A stretch of 64,000 nucleotides of DNA, from contig PMHV01000017.1 in assembly GCA_003156805.1 (NCBI GenBank), positions 3,508-67,507 on the forward strand, given 5' to 3'. Made by a program: the position numbers and the translations under genes. Origin of the DNA: Acidobacteriaceae bacterium. Its GTDB lineage: Bacteria; Acidobacteriota; Terriglobia; Terriglobales; Acidobacteriaceae. Shown here piece after piece: positions 46,958-56,476 of this stretch. The notes under the pieces are model-generated. The model saw nothing but the letters and a program-made list of their open reading frames with translations, ran no database searches and was not told the DNA's origin. The first letter of the stretch is position 1. Each line of letters starts with the position of its first letter.

Positions 46958-48403
46958 ATGAGAATTGCGTCCGGACTGCGGTTATTTTTCGCGGGGCTGA
47001 TGGCGGTGACGGCCCAAGCCCAGATTTCGAGCTTTAACCACGTCGTGGTCATCGTGCAGGAAAACCGCACTCCGGACAATCTTTTTCAAGGGCTGTGCGC
47101 CGCTCCCTATGGGGCATGTGCCGTACCTCCGACCGCCCTCGCGCCATACGACGTTCAGACTTCGAACTGGAAGACCTTGACCGGGACGATTCAGCCCGCG
47201 CCCACGCCGCTGGCTGGCACCTACGGTCTGAACCACACGCACAACTCGTTCAACAGCATGTGCAACATTGTCGCCGGCAATCCTCCAACCTGCCAGATGA
47301 ACGGCGCTGCCGGCATTGTTTGCACTCCGAATACAGGCTACAAATGCCCTGCTAACCCGCAGTTCAAGTTTGTAGACAATTCGACGGGGATTCTGAACCC
47401 GTATCTCGCTCTGGCGACCCAGTACGGCTGGGCAAACTACATGTTTCAAACCAATCAGGGGCCGAGCTTCCCCGCCCATCAGTTTATTTTCGGCGGAACT
47501 TCGGCGCCCAGCGCGTCGCAAGACGCCAGTGGCGTTTTCGCAGCGGAAAATGTGATTCCGCAGGAGGCCGCAGCAGGGTGCATCGCCGAGCCCACGACCA
47601 AGGCCGAACTCATCTTCCCCAATAAAACTCCGCCCCCTTACGGCGTCGAACATTCGCCGACCTACCCGTGTTACGAACATCAGACCATGGCGGACCTGGT
47701 GACCGACTGGATGTACTACGCGGTAGCCCCAGATTCCATCTGGAACGCTCCGAACGCGATTAACCACATCTGTGTACCAAGCGGCGGAGCGTGCACGGGC
47801 TGGGGCACGCACGTGGTTACCAACCCGTCGCAGGTGCTGGCCGATCTCCGGCATTGCGATTTTCACGATCTGACTTGGGTCACACCGACCGGGGCGAACT
47901 CCGACCACGCCGCGTTGAACGACGGCGGGGGACCTTCATGGGTGGCTTCCATTGTCAATACCATCGGCAACAGCACTTGCACAGACACCGTGAACGGCAA
48001 AAGTCTTACTTATTGGCAGGACACGGCGATCTTCATCACGTGGGACGATTGGGGCGGATGGTACGACCATGAACCGCCAACGATCCTGGCGGGTGTGCAA
48101 GGTGATTATCAGTACGGGTTTCGGGTTCCCCTGATTGCCGTTTCCGCATATACAAACCCAGGCTACGTGGATAACAGCCGGTACGATTTTGGCAGCATTC
48201 TGCGCTTCATCGAGCACAATTTTGCCAGTCTAGGCCTCACTGAAGGAGAACTCGGCTTTGCGGATAGCCGCGCCACCACCGACCTCACAGCGTTTTTCCT
48301 TCTATCGCAAGCGCCTCGGAAGTTTACGACCATCGCCGCTCCCAAGAGCGCGGACTTCTTCATCAATGACCCCAGGCCGCCGGAACCGCCCGACGACGAT
48401 TAG
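46958..48403 (+). CDS. Secreted phosphoesterase (phospholipase C/acid phosphatase family)
   Basis: Exported member of the phosphoesterase family that includes bacterial phospholipases C and AcpA-type acid phosphatases. 481 residues from ATG 46958; signal peptide MRIASGLRLFFAGLMAVTAQ. The N-terminal metal and nucleophile region is FNHVVVIVQENRTPDNLFQG; further conserved motifs are PSFPAHQFIFGG, FITWDDWGGWYDHEPP and YGFRVPLIAVSAY. ENRT is followed by PDN where phospholipases often have FD. The C-terminal tail is acidic and proline-rich. It could scavenge phosphate from organic esters. Confidence 0.9.
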   Translation: MRIASGLRLFFAGLMAVTAQAQISSFNHVVVIVQENRTPDNLFQGLCAAPYGACAVPPTALAPYDVQTSNWKTLTGTIQPAPTPLAGTYGLNHTHNSFNSMCNIVAGNPPTCQMNGAAGIVCTPNTGYKCPANPQFKFVDNSTGILNPYLALATQYGWANYMFQTNQGPSFPAHQFIFGGTSAPSASQDASGVFAAENVIPQEAAAGCIAEPTTKAELIFPNKTPPPYGVEHSPTYPCYEHQTMADLVTDWMYYAVAPDSIWNAPNAINHICVPSGGACTGWGTHVVTNPSQVLADLRHCDFHDLTWVTPTGANSDHAALNDGGGPSWVASIVNTIGNSTCTDTVNGKSLTYWQDTAIFITWDDWGGWYDHEPPTILAGVQGDYQYGFRVPLIAVSAYTNPGYVDNSRYDFGSILRFIEHNFASLGLTEGELGFADSRATTDLTAFFLLSQAPRKFTTIAAPKSADFFINDPRPPEPPDDD

Positions 48404-48573
48404 GGTGGGCCATTTAAGAAAAAGAACAATTCAATTATCCTCGTTCCTGGTTCCGTTCTTCTTCGTGTGCCCATCCTTGCTATGGGATGCGCAGTCGGAG
48501 CGGAAGCGGGAGTGGGAAAGAATCGGCACGGCGAACAAACGCTAGGCTGCCGGTTTCCTTTCGAGGGGGCCTG

Positions 48574-49422
48574 ATGAACAAGAAGCAAGCGAAAGTCGAT
48601 CTACCCTCAGGTGAAGGAACCATCTCGACTCGGGTGGAGAAGAAACAAGTCGAGGAACGGCTGGCAATTGGCGCGAATGTCGTTTACGAGACCATTCGAC
48701 GCGAGGGCGAAGAGGAACTGCATCGGCCGGCGGAGGCATTGGCGTGGTCGGCGCTGGCTGCAGGACTCTCGATGGGCTTTTCGTTTATGGCGGAAGGGTT
48801 GCTGACGGCCCGCCTGCCCGATCTGCCGTGGCGGCCATTAATCACGCGTGCCGGATACTGCGTGGGATTTCTCATCGTCATCCTGGGACGCCAGCAACTG
48901 TTCACGGAAAACACACTGACCGTAGTCTTGCCTCTCCTGTTGCGGAAGGACTTGCCCACCTTGCTGCGTATGCTTCGTTTGTGGGCCGTCGTGCTGGGTG
49001 GCAACCTTGTGGGAACGTTCTTGTTCGCTCTGTGCGTCGGGAAAATCAACCTCTTCGATGCGCAGACGCAACAGAGTTTGACGGAAATTGGCGCCGCCCA
49101 CCTGGGGGCAAGTTTCGGGACCGTGCTGGTGCGCGCGATTTTCGCAGGTTGGTTGATCGCATTGATGGTATGGCTGCTTCCAGGCGCGGAATCGGCGCGA
49201 GTCAGCATTGTTATCATCGTGACGTACCTGATCGGAATCAGTGGGTTTAACCACATCATCGCAGGCTCGACCACGATGTTTTTTCTGATTGTCACGAAAT
49301 TCATCTCATGGCGAACCTATGTCATGCAATTTTTCTTTCCGACCTTGTTGGGCAATGTCATCGGGGGACTGTCTCTGGTGGCGGCACTGGGTCATGCGCA
49401 GGTGGTTGGGGGTAAGGAATAG
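48574..49422 (+). CDS. Formate/nitrite transporter family channel
   Basis: Integral membrane FNT-family channel (FocA/NirC/YfdC type), 282 residues from ATG 48574 with GAGGGGG upstream. About six transmembrane helices follow an N-terminal cytoplasmic arm (EERLAIGANVVYETIRREG). The pore motifs are GQQ-type: IVILGRQQLFTENTLTVVLP and the ISGFNHIIAGSTTMFF segment in the last third. YfdC-like sequences of this form lack tested substrates; formate, nitrite or another small anion is possible. A single gene downstream of the phosphoesterase. Confidence 0.9.
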   Translation: MNKKQAKVDLPSGEGTISTRVEKKQVEERLAIGANVVYETIRREGEEELHRPAEALAWSALAAGLSMGFSFMAEGLLTARLPDLPWRPLITRAGYCVGFLIVILGRQQLFTENTLTVVLPLLLRKDLPTLLRMLRLWAVVLGGNLVGTFLFALCVGKINLFDAQTQQSLTEIGAAHLGASFGTVLVRAIFAGWLIALMVWLLPGAESARVSIVIIVTYLIGISGFNHIIAGSTTMFFLIVTKFISWRTYVMQFFFPTLLGNVIGGLSLVAALGHAQVVGGKE

Positions 49423-49557
49423 CAGGAGATGGTGCAGTGAGGCAGATGCTTTCCGCGAAAGTTGCTGTGGTAAGCCGATGGCCGGAGTTTCTCGGCAGCC
49501 TGCCGGGGAACATTAGCATCCAACACAGATGACAAAAAGGCCCTTAAGGAGGGCGCG
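49423..49557. other. Short spacer before the DUF6893 gene
   Basis: 135 bases after the FNT gene; holds CTTAAGGAGGGCGCG, a near-perfect ribosome-binding site at its end. No other feature is evident. Confidence 0.4.
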
Positions 49558-49677
49558 ATGCGTACAGTGAGATTTGCTCGAAATGTAGTGGGAACAGCGG
49601 GGCTGCTTTTCGCGGGTTATGTATTTCTCATGTCGGTCAAAGATTCCTGGCGATATATCAAGATCAGCAGGATGTAA
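49558..49677 (+). CDS. DUF6893-like single-pass micro-protein (39 aa)
   Basis: A 39-residue membrane micro-protein with a strong AAGGAGG seven bases before ATG 49558. One hydrophobic helix (VVGTAGLLFAGYVFLM, about 10-25) is followed by DSWRYIKISRM. The ending YIKISRM is the mark of a small-protein family (DUF6893) common in Acidobacteriota, where the C-terminus is RRYxxIxxM. Function unknown. It follows FNT by 135 bases. Confidence 0.75.
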   Translation: MRTVRFARNVVGTAGLLFAGYVFLMSVKDSWRYIKISRM

Positions 49678-49773
49678 TGCCGGCGTATTTTGGGTCTGGA
49701 GCCGTTCGGCGGCACTTGGCTGGCTGAGAACTGAAGCCGAGCCTCACCCCCGAAACGATTTACGGGATAGGTT

Positions 49774-50139
49774 TCAGTTCGGACCTTTCATTTTGTCCTT
49801 CACGCTGTGGGCTAGCTTCTCGATTTCTTCCGCCTTCTTGATTACGTCGAGAGAGAGGACATTCTCGTTTGACTTGTCGACGTAGCCCTTCAATTCGACC
49901 GCCATCTTGAGCAGTTTGTCGGCGTCGCTTTTGAGCGCGGCGTGGCGCTCCTGGTTGGCCTTCTTGGCCATTTCGCGGGAGAGTTGATCGCGCGCTTCAT
50001 CCCCATCGGCGGGCGGCAGGGATTCTTGCGGGTTGGCAATGTGAACGGGCGGTGGTGGCGCACTGCGGGCCTGCGCGCGGCCCAACGATGGAAGCAGCAG
50101 GCAAAGCAGCAGCAGGCAGAGAATTCGTTTTGTGGGCAC
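49774..50139 (-). CDS. Small secreted helical protein
   Basis: A 121-residue exported protein. GTG 50139 has GAGG five bases upstream and opens a signal peptide (LCLLLLCLLLPSLGRAQ). The mature part is charged and probably helical: ANPQESLPPADGDEARDQLS then ANQERHAALKSDADKLLKMA and LSLDVIKKAEEIEKLAHSVK. Similar short proteins are frequent in Acidobacteriota, but I know of no function. Confidence 0.75.
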   Translation of the reverse strand: MPTKRILCLLLLCLLLPSLGRAQARSAPPPPVHIANPQESLPPADGDEARDQLSREMAKKANQERHAALKSDADKLLKMAVELKGYVDKSNENVLSLDVIKKAEEIEKLAHSVKDKMKGPN

Positions 50140-50275
50140 GGTATCCTCGGGAACTGACCTGGCGGGCAAGGCCCGTAGTTAAAGTATGACACTTTCGCTG
50201 GACGAGATCGCGGGAAATGCGCGCAAAAAAACGAGGCGGGGGGACGGCGAGAGTAGACGCTGCCAGTCTTTCGTT

Positions 50276-50470
50276 TCAATCGAGCGTTTCGATCCGGGCA
50301 GCTAAATCTTTGTGGGCGGCGATCACTTCGCGCAGCCGCACGAAAGCGTGCATGATGGCGATGTTCATCTGAACCGCGCGCTTGCTGCGCAGGACAGATG
50401 AGAGCATTGCGACGCCTTCTTGTGTAAAGGCAAACGGGAGAGAACCGCCGAAGCTTCGGCGCGAAGGTAT
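50276..50470 (-). pseudogene. ORF6N-domain fragment
   Basis: Minus-strand sequence LPFAFTQEGVAMLSSVLRSK and RAVQMNIAIMHAFVRLREVI, AAHKDLAARIETLD is the C-terminal part of an ORF6N DNA-binding protein (phage and toxin-related regulators). The N-terminal half is missing and the reading frame ends where the family continues with ERK; the next bases read as family sequence only after a frame change. It is a relic, perhaps of a prophage or toxin cassette. Confidence 0.7.
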
Positions 50471-50506
50471 AACGGGGCATGCCCGAAGCAGCTTCACCGC
50501 CGCGTC

Positions 50507-50989
50507 TCACCGCAGGATTTCGACCAACAGCACCCACGCGTTTACGACGGAAAGAATGAACGCTGCGATGGTTCCCCGCGCGACCCAGTAGAAGCCGGCC
50601 TCGTGGCCCGCGTGCAGATGGATTCCGCCCACTATAAACGGCAGCGTCTCGACTTGACCGGCCACCGCGCCAATCATCCATTCGAAGCGCGGCCGGTGCA
50701 ATTCCCTCCGGGCAATGAGTGCCTTCCGCACGGTCCACGCCTCGAGCAACCACTGGAAGGCGCCGAAGATCAGAATTTCGATTCCCAGCGTCTCCGTCCG
50801 CTGCCCTTGGATCAGCGCCGCCATACTGGTCACCAGGATCAACATAAGCGCACCGATGGTTGACGCCGAGCGCGAGGGCAGGTTGGAGAACAGCAGGATG
50901 CGATTAATGTTTACGGAAAGAGAGACGAACACCAAGCCCGCAAGCGCCGCCGACGCGCCTGCGGCCGCAATGAAGAAGTCTGTCCACAT
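50507..50989 (-). CDS. Hypothetical membrane protein, four predicted helices
   Basis: A 160-residue integral membrane protein: helices at about FIAAAGASAALAGLVFVSLS, STIGALMLILVTSMAALIQG, LGIEILIFGAFQWLLEAW and GTIAAFILSVVNAWVLLVEI. No motif of a known transporter or enzyme. ATG 50989 is preferred over a TTG four codons earlier. It lies 27 bases downstream of rho on the same strand and may share its message. Confidence 0.75.
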   Translation of the reverse strand: MWTDFFIAAAGASAALAGLVFVSLSVNINRILLFSNLPSRSASTIGALMLILVTSMAALIQGQRTETLGIEILIFGAFQWLLEAWTVRKALIARRELHRPRFEWMIGAVAGQVETLPFIVGGIHLHAGHEAGFYWVARGTIAAFILSVVNAWVLLVEILR

Positions 50990-51016
50990 AAATTCAAACA
51001 ATAGCCGGCAGCTTCC

Positions 51017-52267
51017 TTACAGCGAGCTCATATTGGCCAGGAACTCGCCGTTGGACTTGGCTTTGCTGAGTTTGTCGATCAGCAACTCCATCGCTTCCAC
51101 GGGAGATAGCGGATTGAGCACCCGGCGCAGCACCCAGATGCGTTGTAGGTCTTCCTTGGGGATGAGCAGTTCTTCTTTTCGCGTGCCCGAGCGCTGAATG
51201 TCAATGGCCGGGAATACGCGCTTATCCACCAGTTTGCGCTCCAGAATGATTTCGGAGTTGCCCGTGCCTTTGAACTCTTCGAAGATCACGTCGTCCATGC
51301 GGGAACCGGTGTCGATGAGGGCGGTCGCGATAATGGTCAGAGAGCCGCCTTCCTCAATGTTGCGGGCGGCGCCGAAAAAGCGCTTGGGCCGCTGCAAGGC
51401 GTTGGAGTCGACGCCGCCGGAAAGCACCTTGCCCGAGGGTGGAACAATCGTGTTGTAGGCGCGGGCGAGACGAGTGATCGAATCGAGCAGGATCACCACA
51501 TCGCGCTTGTGCTCGACTAATCGCTTGGCCTTCTCGATGACCATTTCGGCGACCTGCACGTGGCGGGCAGCGGGCTCATCGAAGGTCGAGGAAATGACTT
51601 CGCCCTTGACCGAGCGCTGCATGTCGGTAACTTCTTCCGGCCGTTCGTCGATCAGCAGCACCATCAGCACGACTTCGGGATGATTGGTGGTGATGGAGTT
51701 GGCGACGTTCTGCAGCAGCATGGTCTTGCCGGCGCGGGGTGGCGAAACAATCAGTCCGCGCTGGCCTTTGCCGAGAGGAGTGAGCAAGTCCATAACCCGG
51801 GCGCTGGCGTTCTCGCGGGTGGTCTCCAGCTTGAGGCGCTCCTGCGGATACAACGGCGTGAGGTTGTCGAACAGAATCTTGTTGCGCGCCTCATCGGGCG
51901 ACTCGAAATTGACGGCCTCGATTTTCACCAGCGCGAAATACTTCTCGCCCTCGTGCGGCGGACGCACCTGGCCGCTGATGGTGTCGCCGGTCTTGAGGTC
52001 GAACTTGCGGATTTGGGACGGGGAGACGTAAATGTCATCCGGGCCGGGCAGGTAGTTGTAATCCGGCGAGCGCAGGAAACCATAGCCATCGGGCAGGATT
52101 TCCAACACGCCTTCGGCGAAGATGTGGCCTTCCTTTTCGCTCTGCGCCTGCAGGATCTTAAAGATGAGGTCCTGCTTGCGCAGTCCGCTGGCCCCGGGCA
52201 GATCCAAGGTCCGGGCGATCTTGGTCAGCTCGGTAATGTTCTTTTCTTTCAGTTCAGCGATGGTCAT
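51017..52267 (-). CDS. rho: Transcription termination factor Rho
   Basis: Hexameric RNA-dependent ATPase that ends transcription at C-rich untranslated RNA. 416 residues: N-terminal Rho-N domain ([20 protein letters not shown]), cold-shock-like RNA-binding domain ([20 protein letters not shown]), Walker [16 protein letters not shown], Walker [19 protein letters not shown]-loop and R-loop regions ([35 protein letters not shown]). Length and motifs are normal. It follows the omega-like gene with a 115-base gap. Confidence 0.98.
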   Translation of the reverse strand: MTIAELKEKNITELTKIARTLDLPGASGLRKQDLIFKILQAQSEKEGHIFAEGVLEILPDGYGFLRSPDYNYLPGPDDIYVSPSQIRKFDLKTGDTISGQVRPPHEGEKYFALVKIEAVNFESPDEARNKILFDNLTPLYPQERLKLETTRENASARVMDLLTPLGKGQRGLIVSPPRAGKTMLLQNVANSITTNHPEVVLMVLLIDERPEEVTDMQRSVKGEVISSTFDEPAARHVQVAEMVIEKAKRLVEHKRDVVILLDSITRLARAYNTIVPPSGKVLSGGVDSNALQRPKRFFGAARNIEEGGSLTIIATALIDTGSRMDDVIFEEFKGTGNSEIILERKLVDKRVFPAIDIQRSGTRKEELLIPKEDLQRIWVLRRVLNPLSPVEAMELLIDKLSKAKSNGEFLANMSSL

Positions 52268-52382
52268 GATTCACCTAAACCCGGTCACTCAAACGTATAC
52301 GTTTCAGCGCTTTCGGGAGATTTTCAAAGGAGGGTACTCTAGGGAAGACAGAACAACCGCGGGGGCAAAAGGGCGGGACTGA

Positions 52383-52598
52383 CTATGCAGCCCGCCTTTG
52401 TGCCTCAGCAAAATTTTCCGGCTCCGACAAAACCTCTTGCCGCTCCGCGCCTGCGATCCGGTCCAATACCCCGTTCATCGTTTCCTGGATTCTGGTGCTG
52501 GGCCGGTGGAACTTCCGCGTGGCCTTGGAGGCGAGCTGGCACAGCATATAACGATTGCGCAACGTTTGTAAAGCATCAAACACACGATCCGAACGCAT
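52383..52598 (-). CDS. Small protein, RNA polymerase omega-like (uncertain)
   Basis: A 71-residue protein with AAGGAG five bases before ATG 52598. The segment FDALQTLRNRYMLCQLASKA recalls the NRYxLVxxAAKRAR core helix of the RNA polymerase omega subunit (RpoZ/Rpb6), but the following TRKFHRPSTRIQETMNGVL is different, so I call it only omega-like. It sits just upstream of rho, which suits a transcription-related role. It could instead be an unrelated lineage-specific small protein. Confidence 0.65.
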   Translation of the reverse strand: MRSDRVFDALQTLRNRYMLCQLASKATRKFHRPSTRIQETMNGVLDRIAGAERQEVLSEPENFAEAQRRAA

Positions 52599-53082
52599 GT
52601 GTACTCCTTAGACTTGCTGGTAATGGTGGTTCATTCTCGCTCCCTCGGGCCCGGAAACACGGTGCAGCATGAACTGCAAACCCATGATTTCACAGAAGTT
52701 GCAAGGGGTTGAGTGCTACTTCCTAAACGAATAGATGCATAACCACACCCGGAAGATGCTCGATTTATCTGGTAGGGCTTGGCTGCTGGGTGCGTTAGAA
52801 AACTGACCCACAGATTCCGGATGTCCCTGAAAAAAGGTAATGTAGCTGTAATCCTAATTCTGGTCAAGGTAATTCTTGGCCAAGAAGCGGCCCGCACCAA
52901 CTGTATTAACGTCGTTTTGGGAATCGAGCCGACGAATGAACGGCCGGCAGACAGGGCAAACGATTGGCCGGCAAGCAGAAGATATGCTTAGCGTTCCTCT
53001 TACTGGAGAAACCGGTACTGGAGAAACCGGACCATCCGTTCAGCTTGTCTGGAAGACACGAAACTCATTGGAATTGAACAAC
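52599..53082. other. Intergenic region between the omega-like gene and the pilT-like gene
   Basis: About 480 bases, lower in GC than the genes. It contains a 15-base tandem duplication (ACTGGAGAAACCGG plus one base) at 53002-53031. If the pilT-like gene began at ATG 52984, the repeat would encode two TGE/TG units of its N-terminus. Promoters for both divergent genes must lie here; none was clear. Confidence 0.5.
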
Positions 53083-54225
53083 ATGGCTAGCAAATCCAAC
53101 AAAGACACCGAACTTGCTTCGACGGTTACTTCTGCGCTTGCTTCTGCGCCACCGCGAGAACGGGCGGCGCTCAATAGTTGGCTGGAAAAGCTGGTTTCGG
53201 TGGCGGGCAGCGATCTGCTGCTGGTGCCCGGCGGTCCCGCATCCATCCGCGCTCAAGGGACGCTGCAAACTATTGATACGCGGCCACTAACCGGCCTGGA
53301 GATCGAGGCTGCCGTGCTTCCGGCGCTGCCTCCTCATGCGCTGGAGGAATATAACCGCACGCATATTGCGGACTGCTCTTATCGGGTGGCGGGGATGGGC
53401 CGATTTCGCATCAACCTGCATCAGCAGCGCTGAAGCGCCGCGGCGGCGGTTCGGGCACTGCCCTCCAAAGTGCCCTCTTTGCAGGAGTTACATCTGCCGC
53501 CGGGAGTTGCAGGCTTGGCGCAGTTGGGGCGCGGCCTAGTGATCATTGGCGGAGCGACCGGTTCGGGCAAGACCACAACGCTCGCCGCGCTCATTCACCA
53601 GATCAACCAGCATGAGGCGCGGCACATTGTGACTATCGAAGATCCCATCGAATACGAGCATACTCATCAACGAAGTCTGATCGAGCAGGTGGAAATCGGC
53701 TCCGATGCTCGAGATTTTCCTACGGCTTTGCGGGCGGCGCTGAGGCAGGCGCCCGATGTGATTGTGGTGGGCGAGATGCGCGATCCTGAAACCGCCCGCA
53801 TAGCCCTGTCCGCCGCCGAAACCGGACATCTGGTCTTCACTACCCTGCACACAACGGATGCCGCATCCACGGTTTCGAGGATTGCCGACTCATTCCCCCA
53901 AGAGCGGCAGCACTCCATCCGCGCGGAGATGGCAATGGCCCTGGCGGCCATGCTTACTCAGACCTTGCTGCCGCGCCGCTCGGGGGGAAGAATTCCCGCA
54001 GCGGAGCTGCTGATAGTCGGTTACGGCGCGCGCCAGCACATTCGCAAAAATGCGCTGCAGCACCTGCATCAGGAAATCACCATTACGCGAAAGAACGGCT
54101 CGTTTACTCTGGAAGAATCTCTCGCCCAACTGGTAGTACAAGGCGATCTGAGCCGCGAAGATGCGATCTTGCGATCCATTCATCCCGAGGATCTGGATAT
54201 TCTGCTAAAGACGAAGGGATTTTGA
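53083..54225 (+). pseudogene. pilT: PilT-like twitching-motility ATPase interrupted by in-frame TGA
   Basis: Type IV pilus retraction ATPase of the PilT/PilU type, 381 codons. The first part (codons 1-116) has the N-terminal PAS-like region with SDLLLVPGGPASIRAQGTLQ and MGRFRINLHQQR. Codon 117 is TGA; the same frame continues SAAAAVRALPSKVPSLQELH, Walker A GGATGSGKTTTLAAL, Asp box EDPIEYEHTHQRS, Walker B VIVVGEMRDPETA and the His box HLVFTTLHTT. Gly is common at the TGA position in relatives, so GGA-to-TGA is likely. The break separates the ATPase core from its N-domain. Confidence 0.85.
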
Positions 54226-54507
54226 ATTGGAGATTTGCTCCATGCAGATCTTCTCTCTGAGGATCTGCCCCAGACGGATCTTTCGCGCGTGAGTGGCGGC
54301 TGTGGAGGTGAGAAGTAGGCAAGTTCTTGCAACTATGAGAGCCCTGATCGCGTGAAAGGCTTGCCCAGCGCCGCGTTCCACAGGCTTAGGTACTTTTGTC
54401 TCCATTGCATTCCCGAGTGACGTGCAATACACTCCTCGGGCGGTTCTGTGCAATGCAAAACCGATTCGTGTTCTATAGGTAAAAGAAAAACCCAGAGGAG
54501 GAATATA

Positions 54508-55272
54508 GTGAAAACAACGCTTCCCGCAGTAGCGTTCGTGGTGGCGCTTTCCCTCACCGCGGTAGCAGCGGACTCCAAAGTACCTGCGTCGCAACATAGC
54601 GCCGGCAATCCGTCCGTGATCGTAAAGGGGTTCAAGGACAGCCCGTCTCCGCTGCCCCCAGCCCTGTGCAACCCATGCTTGTTCTATAGCGGCGACCTGA
54701 ACCCGACCGACCCTAATGCGGCCGGCATGTCGGACGAAAACACTCTGCTCATCATCGGCGGCTCCAGCACCTACGGGGCTGTCAATATCCCGGTAGCGGC
54801 AACGGTTTATGGAATTGTCTATAACGTTCAAGCCTCTGCCGCTTTCGATCCTTTGCAGGCCAGCTATGACGTTCGCACTGGTGTCAGCGAGGGTAACGGC
54901 GGAGCCAGCATCGCCTCGGGCACCGGTAGCATTCAGGTGTCCGCGACTGGCCGGAACTTCCTGGGCCTCTACGAGTACACAATAGCGGTTTCGTTGTCCG
55001 CACCGCTGGCACTTGGACCCGGGGAATACTGGTTCAATGCCACTCCGGAATGCCTGAACACGCTGGACGGCAGCTGCAACGTATTTCGGCAATTCGCCTC
55101 CAATACCACGCAGGAAGCTAACAACCTCCACGGCAGCTGGCAGCCCGTGCATGAGATGTTTTTGAATTCCAGTTTCTTCGGGTTCACCTGGGCCAATTGG
55201 TGCGACTCAAGTCTGGGCTTCAACAACGCTCAGTGCGCTGGCCTGTCGTTTGGGCTGCGTGGTCAAGAATAA
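54508..55272 (+). CDS. Secreted cysteine-containing protein, tandem copy 1
   Basis: A 254-residue exported protein with GTG start and AGGAGGAATATA in front. Signal peptide VKTTLPAVAFVVALSLTAVA. Motifs shared with the next gene: PPALCNPCLFYSGDLNPTDP, AGMSDENTLLIIGGSSTYGA, ATGRNFLGLYEYTIAV, ASNTTQEANNLHGSWQP and SSFFGFTWANWCDSSLGFNN. Conserved cysteines in CNPC, PEC, SC, WCDSS and QC suggest two or three disulfides. No known domain recognised; the beta-rich pattern suggests an extracellular or surface protein. Confidence 0.8.
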   Translation: MKTTLPAVAFVVALSLTAVAADSKVPASQHSAGNPSVIVKGFKDSPSPLPPALCNPCLFYSGDLNPTDPNAAGMSDENTLLIIGGSSTYGAVNIPVAATVYGIVYNVQASAAFDPLQASYDVRTGVSEGNGGASIASGTGSIQVSATGRNFLGLYEYTIAVSLSAPLALGPGEYWFNATPECLNTLDGSCNVFRQFASNTTQEANNLHGSWQPVHEMFLNSSFFGFTWANWCDSSLGFNNAQCAGLSFGLRGQE

Positions 55273-55384
55273 GCAAGCCGATGTCGGCAGGATCTAAGAC
55301 ATCGCGAGCAGCGGTTGCCGCGCGGAACGCGGAACCGTTGATCCGGAAAAAAGAGAGCGAAAAAACCGAAATAGGAGGAATCGA

Positions 55385-56143
55385 GTGAAAACGACGCTTT
55401 TCGCAGCAACCTTGGTGGTAGCGCTTACTCTCTCAGCAGCGGCGGCACAAAAGCCAGCCGTATCGCAGCATCTGGCCGGCAGCACCGAGCCGATCAAGCT
55501 GGCTGGCCCGGGCATTCCGCCGGCGCTGTGCAACCCGTGCTTGTTCTACGGCGGCGACCTCAACCCGGCCGACGCCAATGCGGCCGGCTTGTCCGATGAA
55601 AATACCCTGCTCATCGTAGGCGGCAGCTCCACCTACGGTTCTTTTACGGCCACCGGAGTGTCGGCGACCGTAACGGGAATCCTGTTCAACGTCCAAGCGA
55701 GCACGAACTTCGACCCGGCGACGGCATCCTATGACGTGCGCACGGGCGTTTCCGACGGTAACGGCGGAAACAGTGTGGCAAGCGGTACTGCAAGCATCGC
55801 CGTTGCGGCGACGGGCCGGAACTTCATCGGCTTGAACGAGTACACGGTTGCGGTTCACATTCCGGCGCTCACGCTGACGGCTGGCGTGGAGTACTGGTTT
55901 AACGTGACTCCGCAGTGCACGAACGGAGCCACGGACGGCAGTTGCTACGAAGGTAGAATCTTCGCCTCCAATACGACGCAGGAAACCAACAACGTTCGAG
56001 GCAGCGCACAGTCGCCGCACTCGATGTACCTCAACTCGTCGTTCTTCGGTTTCACTTTCGCCAACTGGTGCGATTCGTCTCTGGGCCTCAACAGCAATCA
56101 ATGCCTGGGACTGTCGTACGGTCTGATCGGATCGGAGAATTAG
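55385..56143 (+). CDS. Secreted cysteine-containing protein, tandem copy 2
   Basis: Paralogue of the preceding gene, 252 residues, same GTG start and AGGAGG leader (TAGGAGGAATCGA). Signal peptide VKTTLFAATLVVALTLSAAA. Keeps PPALCNPCLFYGGDLNPADA, AGLSDENTLLIVGGSSTYGS, SATGRNFIGLNEYTVAV-type segment, ASNTTQETNNVRGSAQSP and SSFFGFTFANWCDSSLGLNS. Cysteine positions match. The two genes lie 112 bases apart in the same direction, a tandem duplication. A terminator hairpin follows. Function unknown. Confidence 0.8.
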   Translation: MKTTLFAATLVVALTLSAAAAQKPAVSQHLAGSTEPIKLAGPGIPPALCNPCLFYGGDLNPADANAAGLSDENTLLIVGGSSTYGSFTATGVSATVTGILFNVQASTNFDPATASYDVRTGVSDGNGGNSVASGTASIAVAATGRNFIGLNEYTVAVHIPALTLTAGVEYWFNVTPQCTNGATDGSCYEGRIFASNTTQETNNVRGSAQSPHSMYLNSSFFGFTFANWCDSSLGLNSNQCLGLSYGLIGSEN

Positions 56144-56181
56144 CATAGTTGATTGACTGCGTGTTCTCGCTGTAACAACGG

Positions 56182-56225
56182 GAGAGAAGCTGAAGGCGGT
56201 ATTCTTCAGCCTCTCTCTTTTATTT
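56182..56225 (+). terminator. Intrinsic terminator after the tandem secreted genes
   Basis: GAGAAGCTGAAG and CTTCAGCCTCTC form a long stem around GCGGTATT, followed by TCTTTTATTT. It ends the pair of secreted-protein genes. Confidence 0.75.
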
Positions 56226-56476
56226 GGTCTCTGAACTCATGAGCCGGACGGGCGTTTCGGCCGCGCTTGTGTGTACCCGGCACAGCCAAGGACCGGCAGG
56301 CGAGGATATTTCTGGAAATGCGAGTCCGAGGCAGCGAGCTGGCAGAGAAAAAAAATTGAGCCTCGGTCGGACTCGATCTGGTGGGCGTGGGTGCAATCGG
56401 CGCAGAGTCCGGCGCGCAGCCGAGCGCCGTCCGAAGTGTTTTCCATATTCAGGCAGGATAGCAAAGACCCCGGCCG

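Noticed and set aside
50276-50470. Prophage
   Set aside because: Only an ORF6N fragment is present; no integrase, structural or lysis genes lie nearby.
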